Shown here: one piece after another, positions 36,701-45,133 of the stretch | How positions within the stretch are numbered: the first letter of the stretch is position 1 | How the letters are laid out: each line of letters begins with the position of its first letter | Assembly (NCBI GenBank): GCA_028281495.1 | Contig: JANQJU010000034.1 | Location: forward strand, 52,491 to 116,490 | DNA length: 64,000 nt | Reading direction: 5' to 3' | Source of the DNA: SAR324 cluster bacterium | Lineage (GTDB): Bacteria > SAR324 > NAC60-12 | Notes under the pieces: model-generated | Databases searched by the model: none | What the model was told of the DNA's origin: nothing | Seen by the model: the letters and a program-made list of their open reading frames with translations, nothing else | Made by a program: the position numbers and the translations under genes

Positions 36701-37327
36701 AATCGGAACGGTTGGATTGCCATTGCTATCATGGCATTCGTTGTAACGGATTATATCGCCAGTGTGGTTGGCCACGATATCGAGGAATACTTTGATCCCT
36801 CTTGCGTGGGCTTCATCCACATAAGTTCTGAACTCCTCCAAAGTTCCCATATGCGGGTCGATATTCTCGAAATCGATGATCCAGTATCCGTGATAAGAAC
36901 TGGACGATCCTGCAACGGTTCCATCCCCTTGGACTGTATTGTTGACAAATAGTGGGCCTGTCCAAATCGCAGTCACTCCCATATCTTTCAAATAGTCCAA
37001 TTTGCTGATCAAACCAGCGAGGTCTCCACCGTGATGGTAGGCGCGATTGGTGGGCAAAAACCCATGTCGCAACACATCAGCATCGGTGTTCCCTTGCAGA
37101 GTATCATCCCCATAGTCGTTACTCGTATCGCCATTGGCAAATCGATCGGGTACCACAAAGTACATGATTTCATCTTGGATATCTCTCTCGATTGTTGTCG
37201 TGCTGGAAGAACCGCTGTCATCGTCGTCATCATCATTACCTCGCGGCACACAAGCCATGAGCGATACGGATAACAATACAGCAAGACTGCCTAGCCATAG
37301 GCGATTGAACCAGGGTTTGCGCTTCAT
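33716..37327 (-). CDS. GH13 alpha-amylase-family lipoprotein with long C-terminal extension
   Basis: 1203 residues from the ATG at 37327, backed by GAGGAGGCTGAAT. The leader ends in the lipobox SLMAC (Cys26), followed by a poly-Asp/Ser linker, so it is a surface or periplasmic lipoprotein. Catalytic regions are intact: DIVANH (183-188), GFRIDTVKH with nucleophile Asp334, acid/base Glu368 in FGEVFD, and FVGNHD with Asp439. The last 550 residues hold a bacterial Ig or Fn3-like unit (PTVTITSPVASEVISG) and repeated beta domains that may bind starch. Hydrolyses alpha-1,4-glucans. Single-gene unit with operator-like sites upstream. Confidence 0.92.
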   Translation of the reverse strand: MKRKPWFNRLWLGSLAVLLSVSLMACVPRGNDDDDDDSGSSSTTTIERDIQDEIMYFVVPDRFANGDTSNDYGDDTLQGNTDADVLRHGFLPTNRAYHHGGDLAGLISKLDYLKDMGVTAIWTGPLFVNNTVQGDGTVAGSSSSYHGYWIIDFENIDPHMGTLEEFRTYVDEAHARGIKVFLDIVANHTGDIIRYNECHDSNGNPTVPIGECTYRSIADYPYTTKGTPTGDPINEGFDPTVLTAENFALITDPDWAYTTFIPTGLENVKNPAWLNDVKNYHNRGDSTFTGENSLNGDFFGLDDVYTEDPEVVEGMIEIFKKWITDYKIDGFRIDTVKHVNIEFWQQFAPAIKEHARSVGVPEFFMFGEVFDAQPSFMSTYTTEGALPSLLDFSFQGASQGAFAQPGTTRQLANHYDNDDYYIDTDSDANLMMNFVGNHDTGRIGYFIELNSGDESEENKLKRSLIAHALMYFGRGVPVIYYGSEQGFTGDGGDQLSRENMFPSVVDEYNDNNLLGTDATTADDNFNTSHPIYVALKQYGEIYQAHKALRRGIHLNRYSQETTGIYAFSRMDVDERVEYVAAFNNDLATTTATFSTYNANTTYTAVYPADNAALTTDASGQITVSVPALDFVIYRAETTIPGSTEAPTVTITSPVASEVISGRLQVTADVDTTAFAAVTFEVQVSDGSFQTLGTDYTPPYSIYYQASDLANNTAINFRARVADISGNTQTNTVAAVVDSRLPTVTVHYENGNSRTSAYGISNTGYVVFPSSLDSNDSTLTFTWNAGDDTFTLFFETPNGDTFDFDVPVTINLKADVFPVAVDDGSGNLVAELYVNNSGQVSGTNNYDADSTLPNTLARDDSAENPFGSTTIYARGGMNGWGTDDPMSYVGNYTLVRDIALSVGIIEHKFADETWAVYNFGRPFSNDGITLGANPGNLILNIGTGENGLYRFHFFSYPGDTADSRFNFYRLERLLGPLNTDVELKGGLDGNTLIFQGGNLYQSTVTLNSTGTQTFTIGDLADTGSVSFGAVSAESATLTLGTTTTLASGNTSLNFNATSTGEYLFSLDATNTATPDLSVSFSGATEDLGTFNTRLYVRGTIVANMWDGTDSTNQVAYDGNNVFSLTTDVAAGSYEFKVADANWTAETNFGAADGDDGTVTLDTAKTLSASATSGNLTITITEAGSYKFTVDASDSSAPTLTVSRQ

Positions 37328-37350
37328 ATTCAGCCTCCTCTTTGGGTTAT

Positions 37351-37447
37351 TGTTAACGATTGCATAAATGCGAATCAAAAATTCAAAAAAACGAAAATGT
37401 TAACGATTGCATAAATGCATCACTCCTCTAATTTGCTGTCGATTGCA
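37351..37447 (-). promoter_or_regulatory. Three LacI/GalR-type operator-like sites upstream of the amylase
   Basis: On the + strand TGTTAACGATTGCA occurs at 37351-37364 and again, identical, at 37398-37411. TGCTGTCGATTGCA follows at 37434-37447. In coding sense the first two read TGCAATCGTTAACA, which fits the LacI-family consensus TGNAANCGNTTNCA at all but one fixed position. Site 1 is just 24 bases before the start codon, well placed for repression. A maltose-type regulator is likely, but none is encoded in the window. Confidence 0.55.
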
Positions 37448-37669
37448 TGAATGACAATCGACAATGAGACATCAAATGCCTCGTTATGATACTTGGGCAA
37501 GGCATCACAAAAAGTCAAGAGATTGCCACGATTGGCTTGCCCTTTTCGATCTTGCGAGAATTTAATGAGGGTTAAACTCTTGATGTCTAAATCAAGTAAA
37601 ACAAGAGGGGCTTTCAGGGAACAACCAATTTTTGTTTTTTATTTCTAAAAGAAATTGATCAAAATAGTC

Positions 37670-37900
37670 ATGAAGAAGCTATTGAATTTATTAAAAAAAT
37701 TCATTGATAATCCGCTCGTTCAATTGCTGATTGGTGCCATTCTTGTTGCTACCAGTTTGTCCGAAGCGTGGGAAACGCTTTCACACGATCTGACCAATAG
37801 CAATTTTCATAGCCATCATGGTGTTATCTTGTATGGCATCGCGATGGTGTTAAAAACTTTGCCGGATTGCATCGAAGGTATTGAAAAGATGACCAAATAA
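37670..37900 (+). CDS. Small membrane protein
   Basis: 76 residues from the ATG at 37670, or 81 from a TTG at 37655. No Shine-Dalgarno sequence decides. Layout is a basic N-terminus (KKLLNLLKKFIDN), one hydrophobic helix (PLVQLLIGAILVATSLSEAW), a His-rich loop (FHSHHG) and a second hydrophobic segment (VILYGIAMVLKTL). No family named. Amphipathic layout and the clean frame between two larger genes support a real gene. It converges with the DUF2459 gene 3 bases later. Confidence 0.55.
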   Translation: MKKLLNLLKKFIDNPLVQLLIGAILVATSLSEAWETLSHDLTNSNFHSHHGVILYGIAMVLKTLPDCIEGIEKMTK

Positions 37901-37903
37901 AAG

Positions 37904-38575
37904 TCATTCTCGTTCTTGGAGCACAAGCCCCAAGGGATGGACTTGTTTCATCACGTCTTCAGACATGAGAACTTGACGGGGATCTACGGCCAATCCTGCC
38001 TTTTGCAATCCTTCAGCTGTCCAAGTGTTGCAGGTTCTTGCAATAGAATAGGTTCCGGTAGCTCGATAAAATCGGCTGATGCCATATATGCCTTTCCCGA
38101 GCGGAATAGAAATTTGAGAGTCTGAGGTCTCGTAAGACGTCTCCAGAAACTCGATCAGTTGATCAAACTGTTTTTGAGAAAGGGTCAGCTGAACGATGGT
38201 GCTATTGGCAAAAAATTTTTCCACCTGATTCCGAAACCCAACAACATGCAAAACCGCATCGGTTGGCCAAAATACAGCGGACAGCGCCATTCCCGGTGTG
38301 ATGTCGTTGGCGGCCCGATAAATATCTTCATCTCCCCATCCCACCTCCAGGTACTTGGCTTTCGGGAAATCTTGATGTTGTGGCAACTGCCCTTTCGAAA
38401 GATCGTCAATCGCAATCACAATGCCGGTATGCCAGCCGTGATCCACCACATGGATTTGTTTATTATTTGATGGGTTCGTAGGAGGTGCTTTGATTTCTTT
38501 CTGTGCCAAAACGATTGGTTCCATTGCACAAAAAAATATAAAAACAATCCATAAAATCCGTAAGTTGTTCTTCAT
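37904..38575 (-). CDS. DUF2459-family secreted protein
   Basis: 223 residues from the ATG at 38575, which has AAGGATTCG before it. A start seven codons upstream lacks this. Signal peptide is about residues 1-25. The family pattern is clear: IHVVDHGWHTGIVIA, YLEVGWGDEDIYRA and CNTWTAEGL. His, Cys and Asn/Trp positions are conserved across the family, and the fold may be that of an NlpC/P60-like amidase, but activity is unproven. Periplasmic or outer-membrane associated. Confidence 0.85.
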   Translation of the reverse strand: MKNNLRILWIVFIFFCAMEPIVLAQKEIKAPPTNPSNNKQIHVVDHGWHTGIVIAIDDLSKGQLPQHQDFPKAKYLEVGWGDEDIYRAANDITPGMALSAVFWPTDAVLHVVGFRNQVEKFFANSTIVQLTLSQKQFDQLIEFLETSYETSDSQISIPLGKGIYGISRFYRATGTYSIARTCNTWTAEGLQKAGLAVDPRQVLMSEDVMKQVHPLGLVLQERE

Positions 38576-38626
38576 CGAATCCTTCTTAACAGTCATTTTT
38601 TACAATCACTTTTTTACAATGTAGAA

Positions 38627-41600
38627 TCAGTGTTCTCGAATCAGTCGAAGCAATTCATCTGCGGAAAGCTTCCCGGTGAGATCACTTCCTTCGAGAAGAC
38701 TATTGGCAAGGTCTCTTTTGTGATGGTGGAGGGCCACAATTTTTTCTTCAATCGTATTTTTGGAGACCAGTCGATAGATGGTCACAGGGCGTTTTTGACC
38801 GATTCGGTGGGCGCGATCAGAGGCCTGGTCTTCAACAGCAGGATTCCACCACGGGTCCATGTGAATCACGTAATCCGCAGCGGTTAGATTCAACCCCATG
38901 CCTCCTGCTTTCAAGCTAATGAGAAACAAATCTGCTCCGCCAGCTTGGAACTCGTTGATGAGTGTTTTCCGTCGTTTAGCAGGAGTACTGCCGTCTAAGT
39001 ATAAATAGGAATGCCCTTGTTCATCGAGGTAATCCTTGATGATCGACAGATGGTCCACGAACTGGCTAAACACCAATGCTTTGTGACGGTTTTCCAACAA
39101 TTCTTCTACCACTTCTCCAAAAAGAGTGAGTTTGGAACTGGGAATTGCACTGTTCTTCATCACCAGTTTGGAGTGGCAGCACGCTCGACGCAACCTCATG
39201 ATTTCTGCAAGAATTTTAATGTGTTTGCCGCCTCCTTCCTCCTCAGAGCCACGAAGCGTTTCCAGTGCCTTGCGGCGCAATGCTTCATAAAAGGCGGCTT
39301 CGTCAGAAGATAATTCCACGTGCAATACGATTTCGGTACGCGGAGGCAGTTCTTGTAATACTTGAGTTTTGTTACGGCGGAGAATGAATGGTTGGATATA
39401 GTCTTTTAGGTGTTGGCGGGTTCGAGCGTCTTCATGCCGTTCGATCGGAGTTGCAAAGCGCTGATTGAACTTTTCTAAGGAACCCAAAAGCCCCGGATTG
39501 AGAAAACGCATCAGATTCCAGAGTTCTCCCAAATGATTTTCAATCGGTGTTCCAGTAGTGATCATTTTGAAATTTCCCAGCAGCTTCATTGCCGCCTTCG
39601 ACCGTTGTGTTTCTCGATTTTTAATCGCCTGTGCTTCATCAAGCACTACAGTGTGCCATTGCACTTGCGTGAGTAGTTCGCTTTCTTGTTGCAGCAGTCC
39701 ATAGCTACAAACGAGCAAATCAAAAGCTTGAAGCTGATTCAGCAACGCTTCCCGCTTTTTCCCTCCAAACAGAGTGACATTGAGCGTGGGAGCAAAGCGG
39801 TTCGCTTCATCTTGCCAATTAAAGCAAACGGATGTCGGTGCTACTACCAGAGCTGGCCCTTCACTGGCTCGGGCCAACAGGATGGCCAATGCTTGGATCG
39901 TTTTACCCAACCCCATGTCATCAGCCAAGCAGGCTCCCATTCCCCATGCCGCGAGCCGCGAGAGCCAGCAAAAACCGTCCAGTTGGTAGTCTCGAAGTTC
40001 GGCCTGCAAAGTGGAAGGCAATTCAGGCTTCAAATTCCGAACCGAATCCAGGTGCTGAATATGGTTTTTCCAAGCCCGGCTGGCCTTGGTTTCGACATCC
40101 TCCAGCAAGTCTTGAAAGGTCCATGCGGCTTGTTCAGGAAATCGGACGCCGCCCTCAGAAGCCTCGGTCAATGCCTTGATGGATTCTAGTTTTTGTCGGA
40201 ATGCTTCTGTCAATGCCAAAAATTGACCATCGCCCAGCGGAACAAAGCGTCCGGAGCTTTGATCCATGAAATCCAAGAGTTGCTGCAAGGAAAGCACTTG
40301 GGATTCCGCGAGCTGAAGTTCACCCGTCAAGCTGAACCAATTGTTGTCGCGATTCACTTGAACGCTGAAGTTGTCGAGATTCGCATGATGAGCAATCTTC
40401 AATTTTTCGCCTTCCGGCCATTCCAAGGTGATTTGGTCTTTCACTGCCTGCAATTCGAGCAAAATCTGCAAGCAAGATTCCGGATCTGCCACATGCCATT
40501 CCCAACTTGCGACGGACATCAACGCCAAGGCTGGACACTCATGAATGATTTTTCTAGCAGCGGCTCGTTCTTCCTTCAGATTGCGAATGGCCTGAACCCG
40601 TTTGCCATTGATCTCAGCAATCACATTGGTCATGCCTTTGCCTGGCTTGAAATAGAGACTGTCACTGGCTTGAAATGGCTTCACAAACGCTTCCACTTTG
40701 AATCCTTCTCCAAAGGGGAGCAAATGGAGGCAGGGTTTTGTATCGCCCTGGATTTGCTCCACATCTTCTGCTTCGCCCAACAACGGGGAATGAACCGTGG
40801 TGACTTGGGCTAAATGCCCGACTACCCTGCTCAACAGGTCTTTCGCTTCTGATGGAACCGCCAATGTCCGATTTTTGAGGGTATTGGCAATAGTGCGGTG
40901 GGTTTCGGTGATTTCGATCACTTTGTATCGGGTGGGGGTTTCTTTCACGATGGCGAAGTTGGTGTTTGACAATTCTACAGAAAATCGAATTTTGAATTGC
41001 GATCGGGTTTCTTCCACCCACAATTCTGGCTCTCCACGGACTAATTCCACAGGGACGGTTCCGGAATCTTCTAAAAACAACAACGGGTGTCCGATTGCCG
41101 CCAGTAATGCTTTTTCATGATCCAATTCATAGTGATTGCCGCCGTAATAGTCGTAGTGCATCCGTACAGCCTGTCCCATTCGGAGATCCTGACTTGTGAA
41201 ACAATTTTGTGAGGGCGGATTGATCAAATGCTTCAATGCCAACGGACGACCTTTGCTCCACTTTCCTGATTTTGTAAGTTTCTGAACACGAGGGCTGAAA
41301 TAAGCACGAGAAGTTCCCAAGCTGACAAACCATACCAATCGTTCTTCACCCGACTGTGGTGCTGCAGAGCCTTTTCCAACATGCAATAAGGCGTTGAGCA
41401 ATCGCTCCCATTCGGCTTCTTGTTGAACTGTGTTGATCAGGCTGGTCATGCCAAGTTCGTTCTGCAATCGTTTGGCATCGTTTTTTGCGTTCGAGTGTTT
41501 GGGTTTCAAATGCGCGATCAATTCTGCATATTCCATGGCTAGCCAACGATACCCATTTTGCAGAGCCTTCTGATAATATTCCTCCAATAGGCTGAGGCGG

Positions 41601-42784
41601 AGTTTCGCCGTATCCGGTTGCAACCAAAAACGTACCCAGCAAGAGAACAAGACGCCTAATGGATCTCGTGGCCAGGCTAACAGAGTATCGGCAAGAATTT
41701 CGTCAGATTCGGTGGGGCGATTCAGCTTAGCCAAGACCAAAGCTTTCAGTCCCATACAATCCGGGGTGTCGATGAATTCTTCCGAGATCAAAATATTGAG
41801 AAATCGCTCTGCCATCGCGAAATTTTTGGAATCATTGGTTTTTATCAGAGCAATGCAATGGAACAGAGCGATCGGGTACGGCAGGGCAATCTTTTTCTTA
41901 CGGGTCTCCTTTTTAATCAGAAGCAATGCTTCCTGAAAATGGTGCAGGGCCGCTTCCAGCTGATTGGTCAGTAGAGCATGCCAGCCACGCCATTGCACCC
42001 AATCCAAAGGCTCGGGAAACGCAGCGGCTTTAGGATTTTTTTTCCAAGCAGCATTTAATAAGGCTTCCCCTTTTTCATGTTCTCCTCGCAATCCATAAGC
42101 AAACAGTCCGTTCCACAGCAGTACGGGTTGCATCGAATAGTCGATTTTTGAAACACTCTGTTCCAATTGAGCTAACAGATCGTCTATGGGAGCTAAGGAG
42201 AAAAAAGCTTCATCGATCAGCCAACGCAAGATCGTTGTTTGCATCCTAGTAGAAAAGTAGGGCAACCACTCCGAAGACCCCGCTCCATTGAAAATCATCA
42301 GAAATGGAGGGTTTTCTGAATACTCCTTAGGATGGGATAAATTCACCAAACTCATCTTTTGAGCCGTTTCCGAAGGTTCTTGCGCATACAATGCCAAGCG
42401 CACCATACTCACTCCCTCCTCGTAGGTGAATTTGTATTGATACTTCCCTGTCATTTTTTGCCGAACGGCTTTCAACAAGAGCGGAAACCATTTCATTGGC
42501 ATGGCACATAAAATTACCAATTCTTCAATTTCTTCCGGACATTGGATTTCGTCTTCTTTCATGAAACCTCGATCTTCCAATGCGTCGAAAATCGGGAGAA
42601 CCGAATTTCCATTGAGGTACTTGCCTTCGTGTCGAACATCCGCTTGACGCAGGCATTCAGCCACCGCCGATTTGGTTGCGGGAACGTAGAACAAAGAGAC
42701 AACGGTCAACACGATTTGGTCGAGTTGAGTTAGTTTTTCAAAAGTTTGTTGAAATCTTTGTTTTTTTTCCTGGAAGGATGACAT
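38627..42784 (-). CDS. SNF2-family DNA-dependent ATPase
   Basis: 1385 residues. The C-terminal 500 residues are the Swi2/Snf2 motor: DDMGLGKTIQALA (about residue 953), VVLDEAQAIKN (about 1050), SLKAGGMGLNLTAADYVIH and HRIGQKRPVTIYRL near the end. The first 900 residues show no named domain, but include helical, possibly TPR-like stretches (about 220-420). The family translocates on duplex DNA and remodels protein-DNA complexes. Its start is 84 bases after moaC on the same strand. The target is unknown, and no restriction or defence genes adjoin it. Confidence 0.9.
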   Translation of the reverse strand: MSSFQEKKQRFQQTFEKLTQLDQIVLTVVSLFYVPATKSAVAECLRQADVRHEGKYLNGNSVLPIFDALEDRGFMKEDEIQCPEEIEELVILCAMPMKWFPLLLKAVRQKMTGKYQYKFTYEEGVSMVRLALYAQEPSETAQKMSLVNLSHPKEYSENPPFLMIFNGAGSSEWLPYFSTRMQTTILRWLIDEAFFSLAPIDDLLAQLEQSVSKIDYSMQPVLLWNGLFAYGLRGEHEKGEALLNAAWKKNPKAAAFPEPLDWVQWRGWHALLTNQLEAALHHFQEALLLIKKETRKKKIALPYPIALFHCIALIKTNDSKNFAMAERFLNILISEEFIDTPDCMGLKALVLAKLNRPTESDEILADTLLAWPRDPLGVLFSCWVRFWLQPDTAKLRLSLLEEYYQKALQNGYRWLAMEYAELIAHLKPKHSNAKNDAKRLQNELGMTSLINTVQQEAEWERLLNALLHVGKGSAAPQSGEERLVWFVSLGTSRAYFSPRVQKLTKSGKWSKGRPLALKHLINPPSQNCFTSQDLRMGQAVRMHYDYYGGNHYELDHEKALLAAIGHPLLFLEDSGTVPVELVRGEPELWVEETRSQFKIRFSVELSNTNFAIVKETPTRYKVIEITETHRTIANTLKNRTLAVPSEAKDLLSRVVGHLAQVTTVHSPLLGEAEDVEQIQGDTKPCLHLLPFGEGFKVEAFVKPFQASDSLYFKPGKGMTNVIAEINGKRVQAIRNLKEERAAARKIIHECPALALMSVASWEWHVADPESCLQILLELQAVKDQITLEWPEGEKLKIAHHANLDNFSVQVNRDNNWFSLTGELQLAESQVLSLQQLLDFMDQSSGRFVPLGDGQFLALTEAFRQKLESIKALTEASEGGVRFPEQAAWTFQDLLEDVETKASRAWKNHIQHLDSVRNLKPELPSTLQAELRDYQLDGFCWLSRLAAWGMGACLADDMGLGKTIQALAILLARASEGPALVVAPTSVCFNWQDEANRFAPTLNVTLFGGKKREALLNQLQAFDLLVCSYGLLQQESELLTQVQWHTVVLDEAQAIKNRETQRSKAAMKLLGNFKMITTGTPIENHLGELWNLMRFLNPGLLGSLEKFNQRFATPIERHEDARTRQHLKDYIQPFILRRNKTQVLQELPPRTEIVLHVELSSDEAAFYEALRRKALETLRGSEEEGGGKHIKILAEIMRLRRACCHSKLVMKNSAIPSSKLTLFGEVVEELLENRHKALVFSQFVDHLSIIKDYLDEQGHSYLYLDGSTPAKRRKTLINEFQAGGADLFLISLKAGGMGLNLTAADYVIHMDPWWNPAVEDQASDRAHRIGQKRPVTIYRLVSKNTIEEKIVALHHHKRDLANSLLEGSDLTGKLSADELLRLIREH

Positions 42785-42868
42785 CGGTGTAGTTCCTAGA
42801 TTGTAATTGAGAAGATCGATTTCAGGTCAATTCCTTTTGTGGCGCTTGGGTAAGTAGGCAGGGTATTC

Positions 42869-43369
42869 TTACTTGGTTGCAGGAGAATTCTGTCTTGCAG
42901 AAAATCGGAAATCACCGGATTTGCCCCCCGTTTTTTTGACAAGATAAGTGGCTTCGATCACCATTTCTTTCGATATCGATTTACACATATCATATAAGGT
43001 GAGTGCCGCCACTGAAGCGGCAGTCAAAGCTTCCATTTCCACTCCTGTCGGAGCCGTTGTTTTGACAGTGGCTTCAATCACAGCAACTTCTTCTTGCAAC
43101 GCAATTTCGATATTGATTTTGGAAAGAGGCAGAGGGTGGCACATGGGAATCAGTTCCCATGTGCGTTTGGCGGCTTGAATTCCAGCAACAACGGCGGTTT
43201 GGATCACCGGTCCCTTTTTCGTGGTCCCCGACTCTTGAAGCATCCTGGCCAATTCGGCTCCCAAATGCACCTGGGATTGTGCTGTTGCTTCACGGGTGGT
43301 TGCCACTTTATGAGAAACATCCACCATTTGTGGGACTTCCGATTCTGCAAGATGCGTGAATTCAGACAT
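42869..43369 (-). CDS. moaC: Cyclic pyranopterin monophosphate synthase
   Basis: 166 residues from the ATG at 43369. A longer frame to 43471 overlaps moeA and is rejected. Family motifs are all present: MVDVSHK near the start, KGPVIQTAVVAGIQAAK, LIPMCHPLPL, TAPTGVEMEALTAASVAALT, and YDMCKSI. With MoaA it makes the pterin precursor of molybdenum cofactor. It follows moeA by 19 bases in a moaD-moeA-moaC operon. Confidence 0.96.
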   Translation of the reverse strand: MSEFTHLAESEVPQMVDVSHKVATTREATAQSQVHLGAELARMLQESGTTKKGPVIQTAVVAGIQAAKRTWELIPMCHPLPLSKINIEIALQEEVAVIEATVKTTAPTGVEMEALTAASVAALTLYDMCKSISKEMVIEATYLVKKTGGKSGDFRFSARQNSPATK

Positions 43370-43388
43370 ATGAACTTTCTTAGAAGTG

Positions 43389-44612
43389 TTAAAAATCGTC
43401 TTCTGCGACCAACGGTCGCACTTTGACAGTGGCACCAGCAGGAATTTCCTCCGAGTTTTCAGGTACAACAATCAACCCACTCGCTCCGGCAATAGAGCGT
43501 ATGCTGTGGGATCCTTGCAAGGGCATTGCACGCACCCGATATTGGTCGCCGTCTCGATAAAAATGAGCACGGAGGAACTGGCGACGACTGGCTCGTTCGG
43601 TGATCTTGGTTTCATTAATCGCATTAATAAGCGGACGTCGTACCACCGGAAACCCCATCATCTTGCGCAAAGCAGGACGAACGAATTCCTCAAATATCAC
43701 ATAACTGGAGGCGGGGTTCCCCGGAAGTCCAAACACGAGACAATCCTCACGCTTGCCAAAGAAAAAAGGCTTTCCGGGTTTGATATTCACCTTCCAAAAA
43801 ATTTCCTCCACTCCCAGTTCTTTCAAGATGTCTTTCACGAAGTCTCGATCGCCCACCGAGACGCCCCCGGAAATCAACAACACGTCTGCTTGAAGGTGTT
43901 GTTGAAAGGCTTCTTGTAACTCGGTTTCGTCATCTTGCACAATGCCGACTCGATGACAATTGGCCCCAACGTCCTGCACCATCGCTGAAAGCATGTAGCT
44001 GTTGGAATCATGAATTTTTCCAGGCTGTAACGATTGCTCGATTTCCAACAGTTCGCTTCCTGTCGAAATTGCCACGACATTGGGAGTCGCATAAACAGGC
44101 ACACGGCTATACCCAAACGTTGCCAATACGGAGACGCGTCCTGGAGTAATGGTGGCTCCTTGAGGCAATACCGAAGCTCCGGCCTGAATGTCTTCACCAC
44201 GGAATCGAATGAATTGTTCGGGGCGAGGGCATTGAGTGAAATGCACCTCGTTGCCTTCCACCGATGTATTTTCCTTCATTTCCACAGCATCTGCCCCTGG
44301 AGGAATCTCCGCTCCAGTCGCAATTTGATAACAGTGTCCAGAAGGCAAAGTTTGAGCCTCGTGGGTGCCTGCCGGGATGTAATCTACTTTTTTCAGAATC
44401 ACTGGATTTTCTGCACTTGCATGGGCCAAGTCCTCTCTTCGTACGGCATAACCATCCATCGCCGAATTGTCGAAAGGAGGAACTGGAGCAGACGCCCGTA
44501 TATCTTCACTCAACACTCGTCCGAAGCTTTCCTCCAAAGCAACCGACTGTGGAGCCTTCGTTGTGGTTCTTGCAAGGATCAATTCTTTCGCAATATCAGG
44601 ATCGAGTAACAT
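43389..44612 (-). CDS. moeA: Molybdopterin molybdenumtransferase
   Basis: 407 residues from the ATG at 44612, which has GAAGGAAAAC before it. Typical blocks are visible: PPFDNSAMDGYAV near residue 50, ATGAEIPPGADAVE, STGSELLEI, ISGGVSVGDRDFVKD and GLPGNPASSYV. Inserts molybdenum into the pterin-adenylate. Same strand and close to moaD and moaC. No mogA or moaB is in view, so the adenylylation step must be encoded elsewhere. Confidence 0.96.
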   Translation of the reverse strand: MLLDPDIAKELILARTTTKAPQSVALEESFGRVLSEDIRASAPVPPFDNSAMDGYAVRREDLAHASAENPVILKKVDYIPAGTHEAQTLPSGHCYQIATGAEIPPGADAVEMKENTSVEGNEVHFTQCPRPEQFIRFRGEDIQAGASVLPQGATITPGRVSVLATFGYSRVPVYATPNVVAISTGSELLEIEQSLQPGKIHDSNSYMLSAMVQDVGANCHRVGIVQDDETELQEAFQQHLQADVLLISGGVSVGDRDFVKDILKELGVEEIFWKVNIKPGKPFFFGKREDCLVFGLPGNPASSYVIFEEFVRPALRKMMGFPVVRRPLINAINETKITERASRRQFLRAHFYRDGDQYRVRAMPLQGSHSIRSIAGASGLIVVPENSEEIPAGATVKVRPLVAEDDF

Positions 44613-44649
44613 AGTGTTTTCCTTCACATAGTTTAGGTTGAAAAAGCTC

Positions 44650-44895
44650 TTACCCCCCACTGACGGGTGGAATCAAACAGTACTCAGCGTTGGGTTTCAG
44701 AGACGAGGTTTTGCTGACATAATCGTCCTGATGAGCAAGCCGAGTGATTTTCAGGACTTCAGTCGCTTGTGGAAATTCTTGGGCCAAATGAGCCATGAGT
44801 TGATCTGCGGTAATTTGATCCGGTACCTCTATTTCAAACGTTGATTCCGGTAGCTTATCGCGCAGCATTGCAAAAGCAACAAGTGTGATTTTCAT
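44650..44895 (-). CDS. moaD: Molybdopterin synthase sulfur-carrier subunit
   Basis: 81 residues, a beta-grasp protein of normal length. The C-terminus reads CLIPPVSGG, and the final Gly-Gly is the site that is adenylated and thiocarboxylated. TAAGAGGCGTT precedes the ATG. First gene of the moaD-moeA-moaC operon. The catalytic partner moaE is not in the window. Confidence 0.93.
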   Translation of the reverse strand: MKITLVAFAMLRDKLPESTFEIEVPDQITADQLMAHLAQEFPQATEVLKITRLAHQDDYVSKTSSLKPNAEYCLIPPVSGG

Positions 44896-45039
44896 AACGC
44901 CTCTTATGGGAAAGGATGATGTTTCATCTCAACGGGATGGCCAACCAACGGTTCTTGAATCGTAGCGCAATCAAACGATTTTGCAATTTCTTGAGTAATC
45001 TTTGTGCAAAACAATTTCTGTTGTTTAACGGGGCCGCAA

Positions 45040-45069
45040 TTGACTATATTTTCAAATGATCAAAATTAT
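45040..45069 (+). promoter_or_regulatory. Possible promoter of the kinase/cyclase gene
   Basis: TTGACT at 45040-45045 and AATTAT at 45064-45069 are spaced by 18 bases, upstream of the GTG at 45134. Five of six and four of six bases match the sigma-70 boxes. Visual match only. Confidence 0.3.
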
Positions 45070-45133
45070 CAATGAATCGCATTAGGCTACATCTCAAAAA
45101 CACTGCGTTATAAACAAAAAGCAAGGGGGCTGT

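Noticed and set aside
43370..43471. Longer start for moaC
   Set aside because: Overlaps the moeA end; MSEFTH start matches family length.
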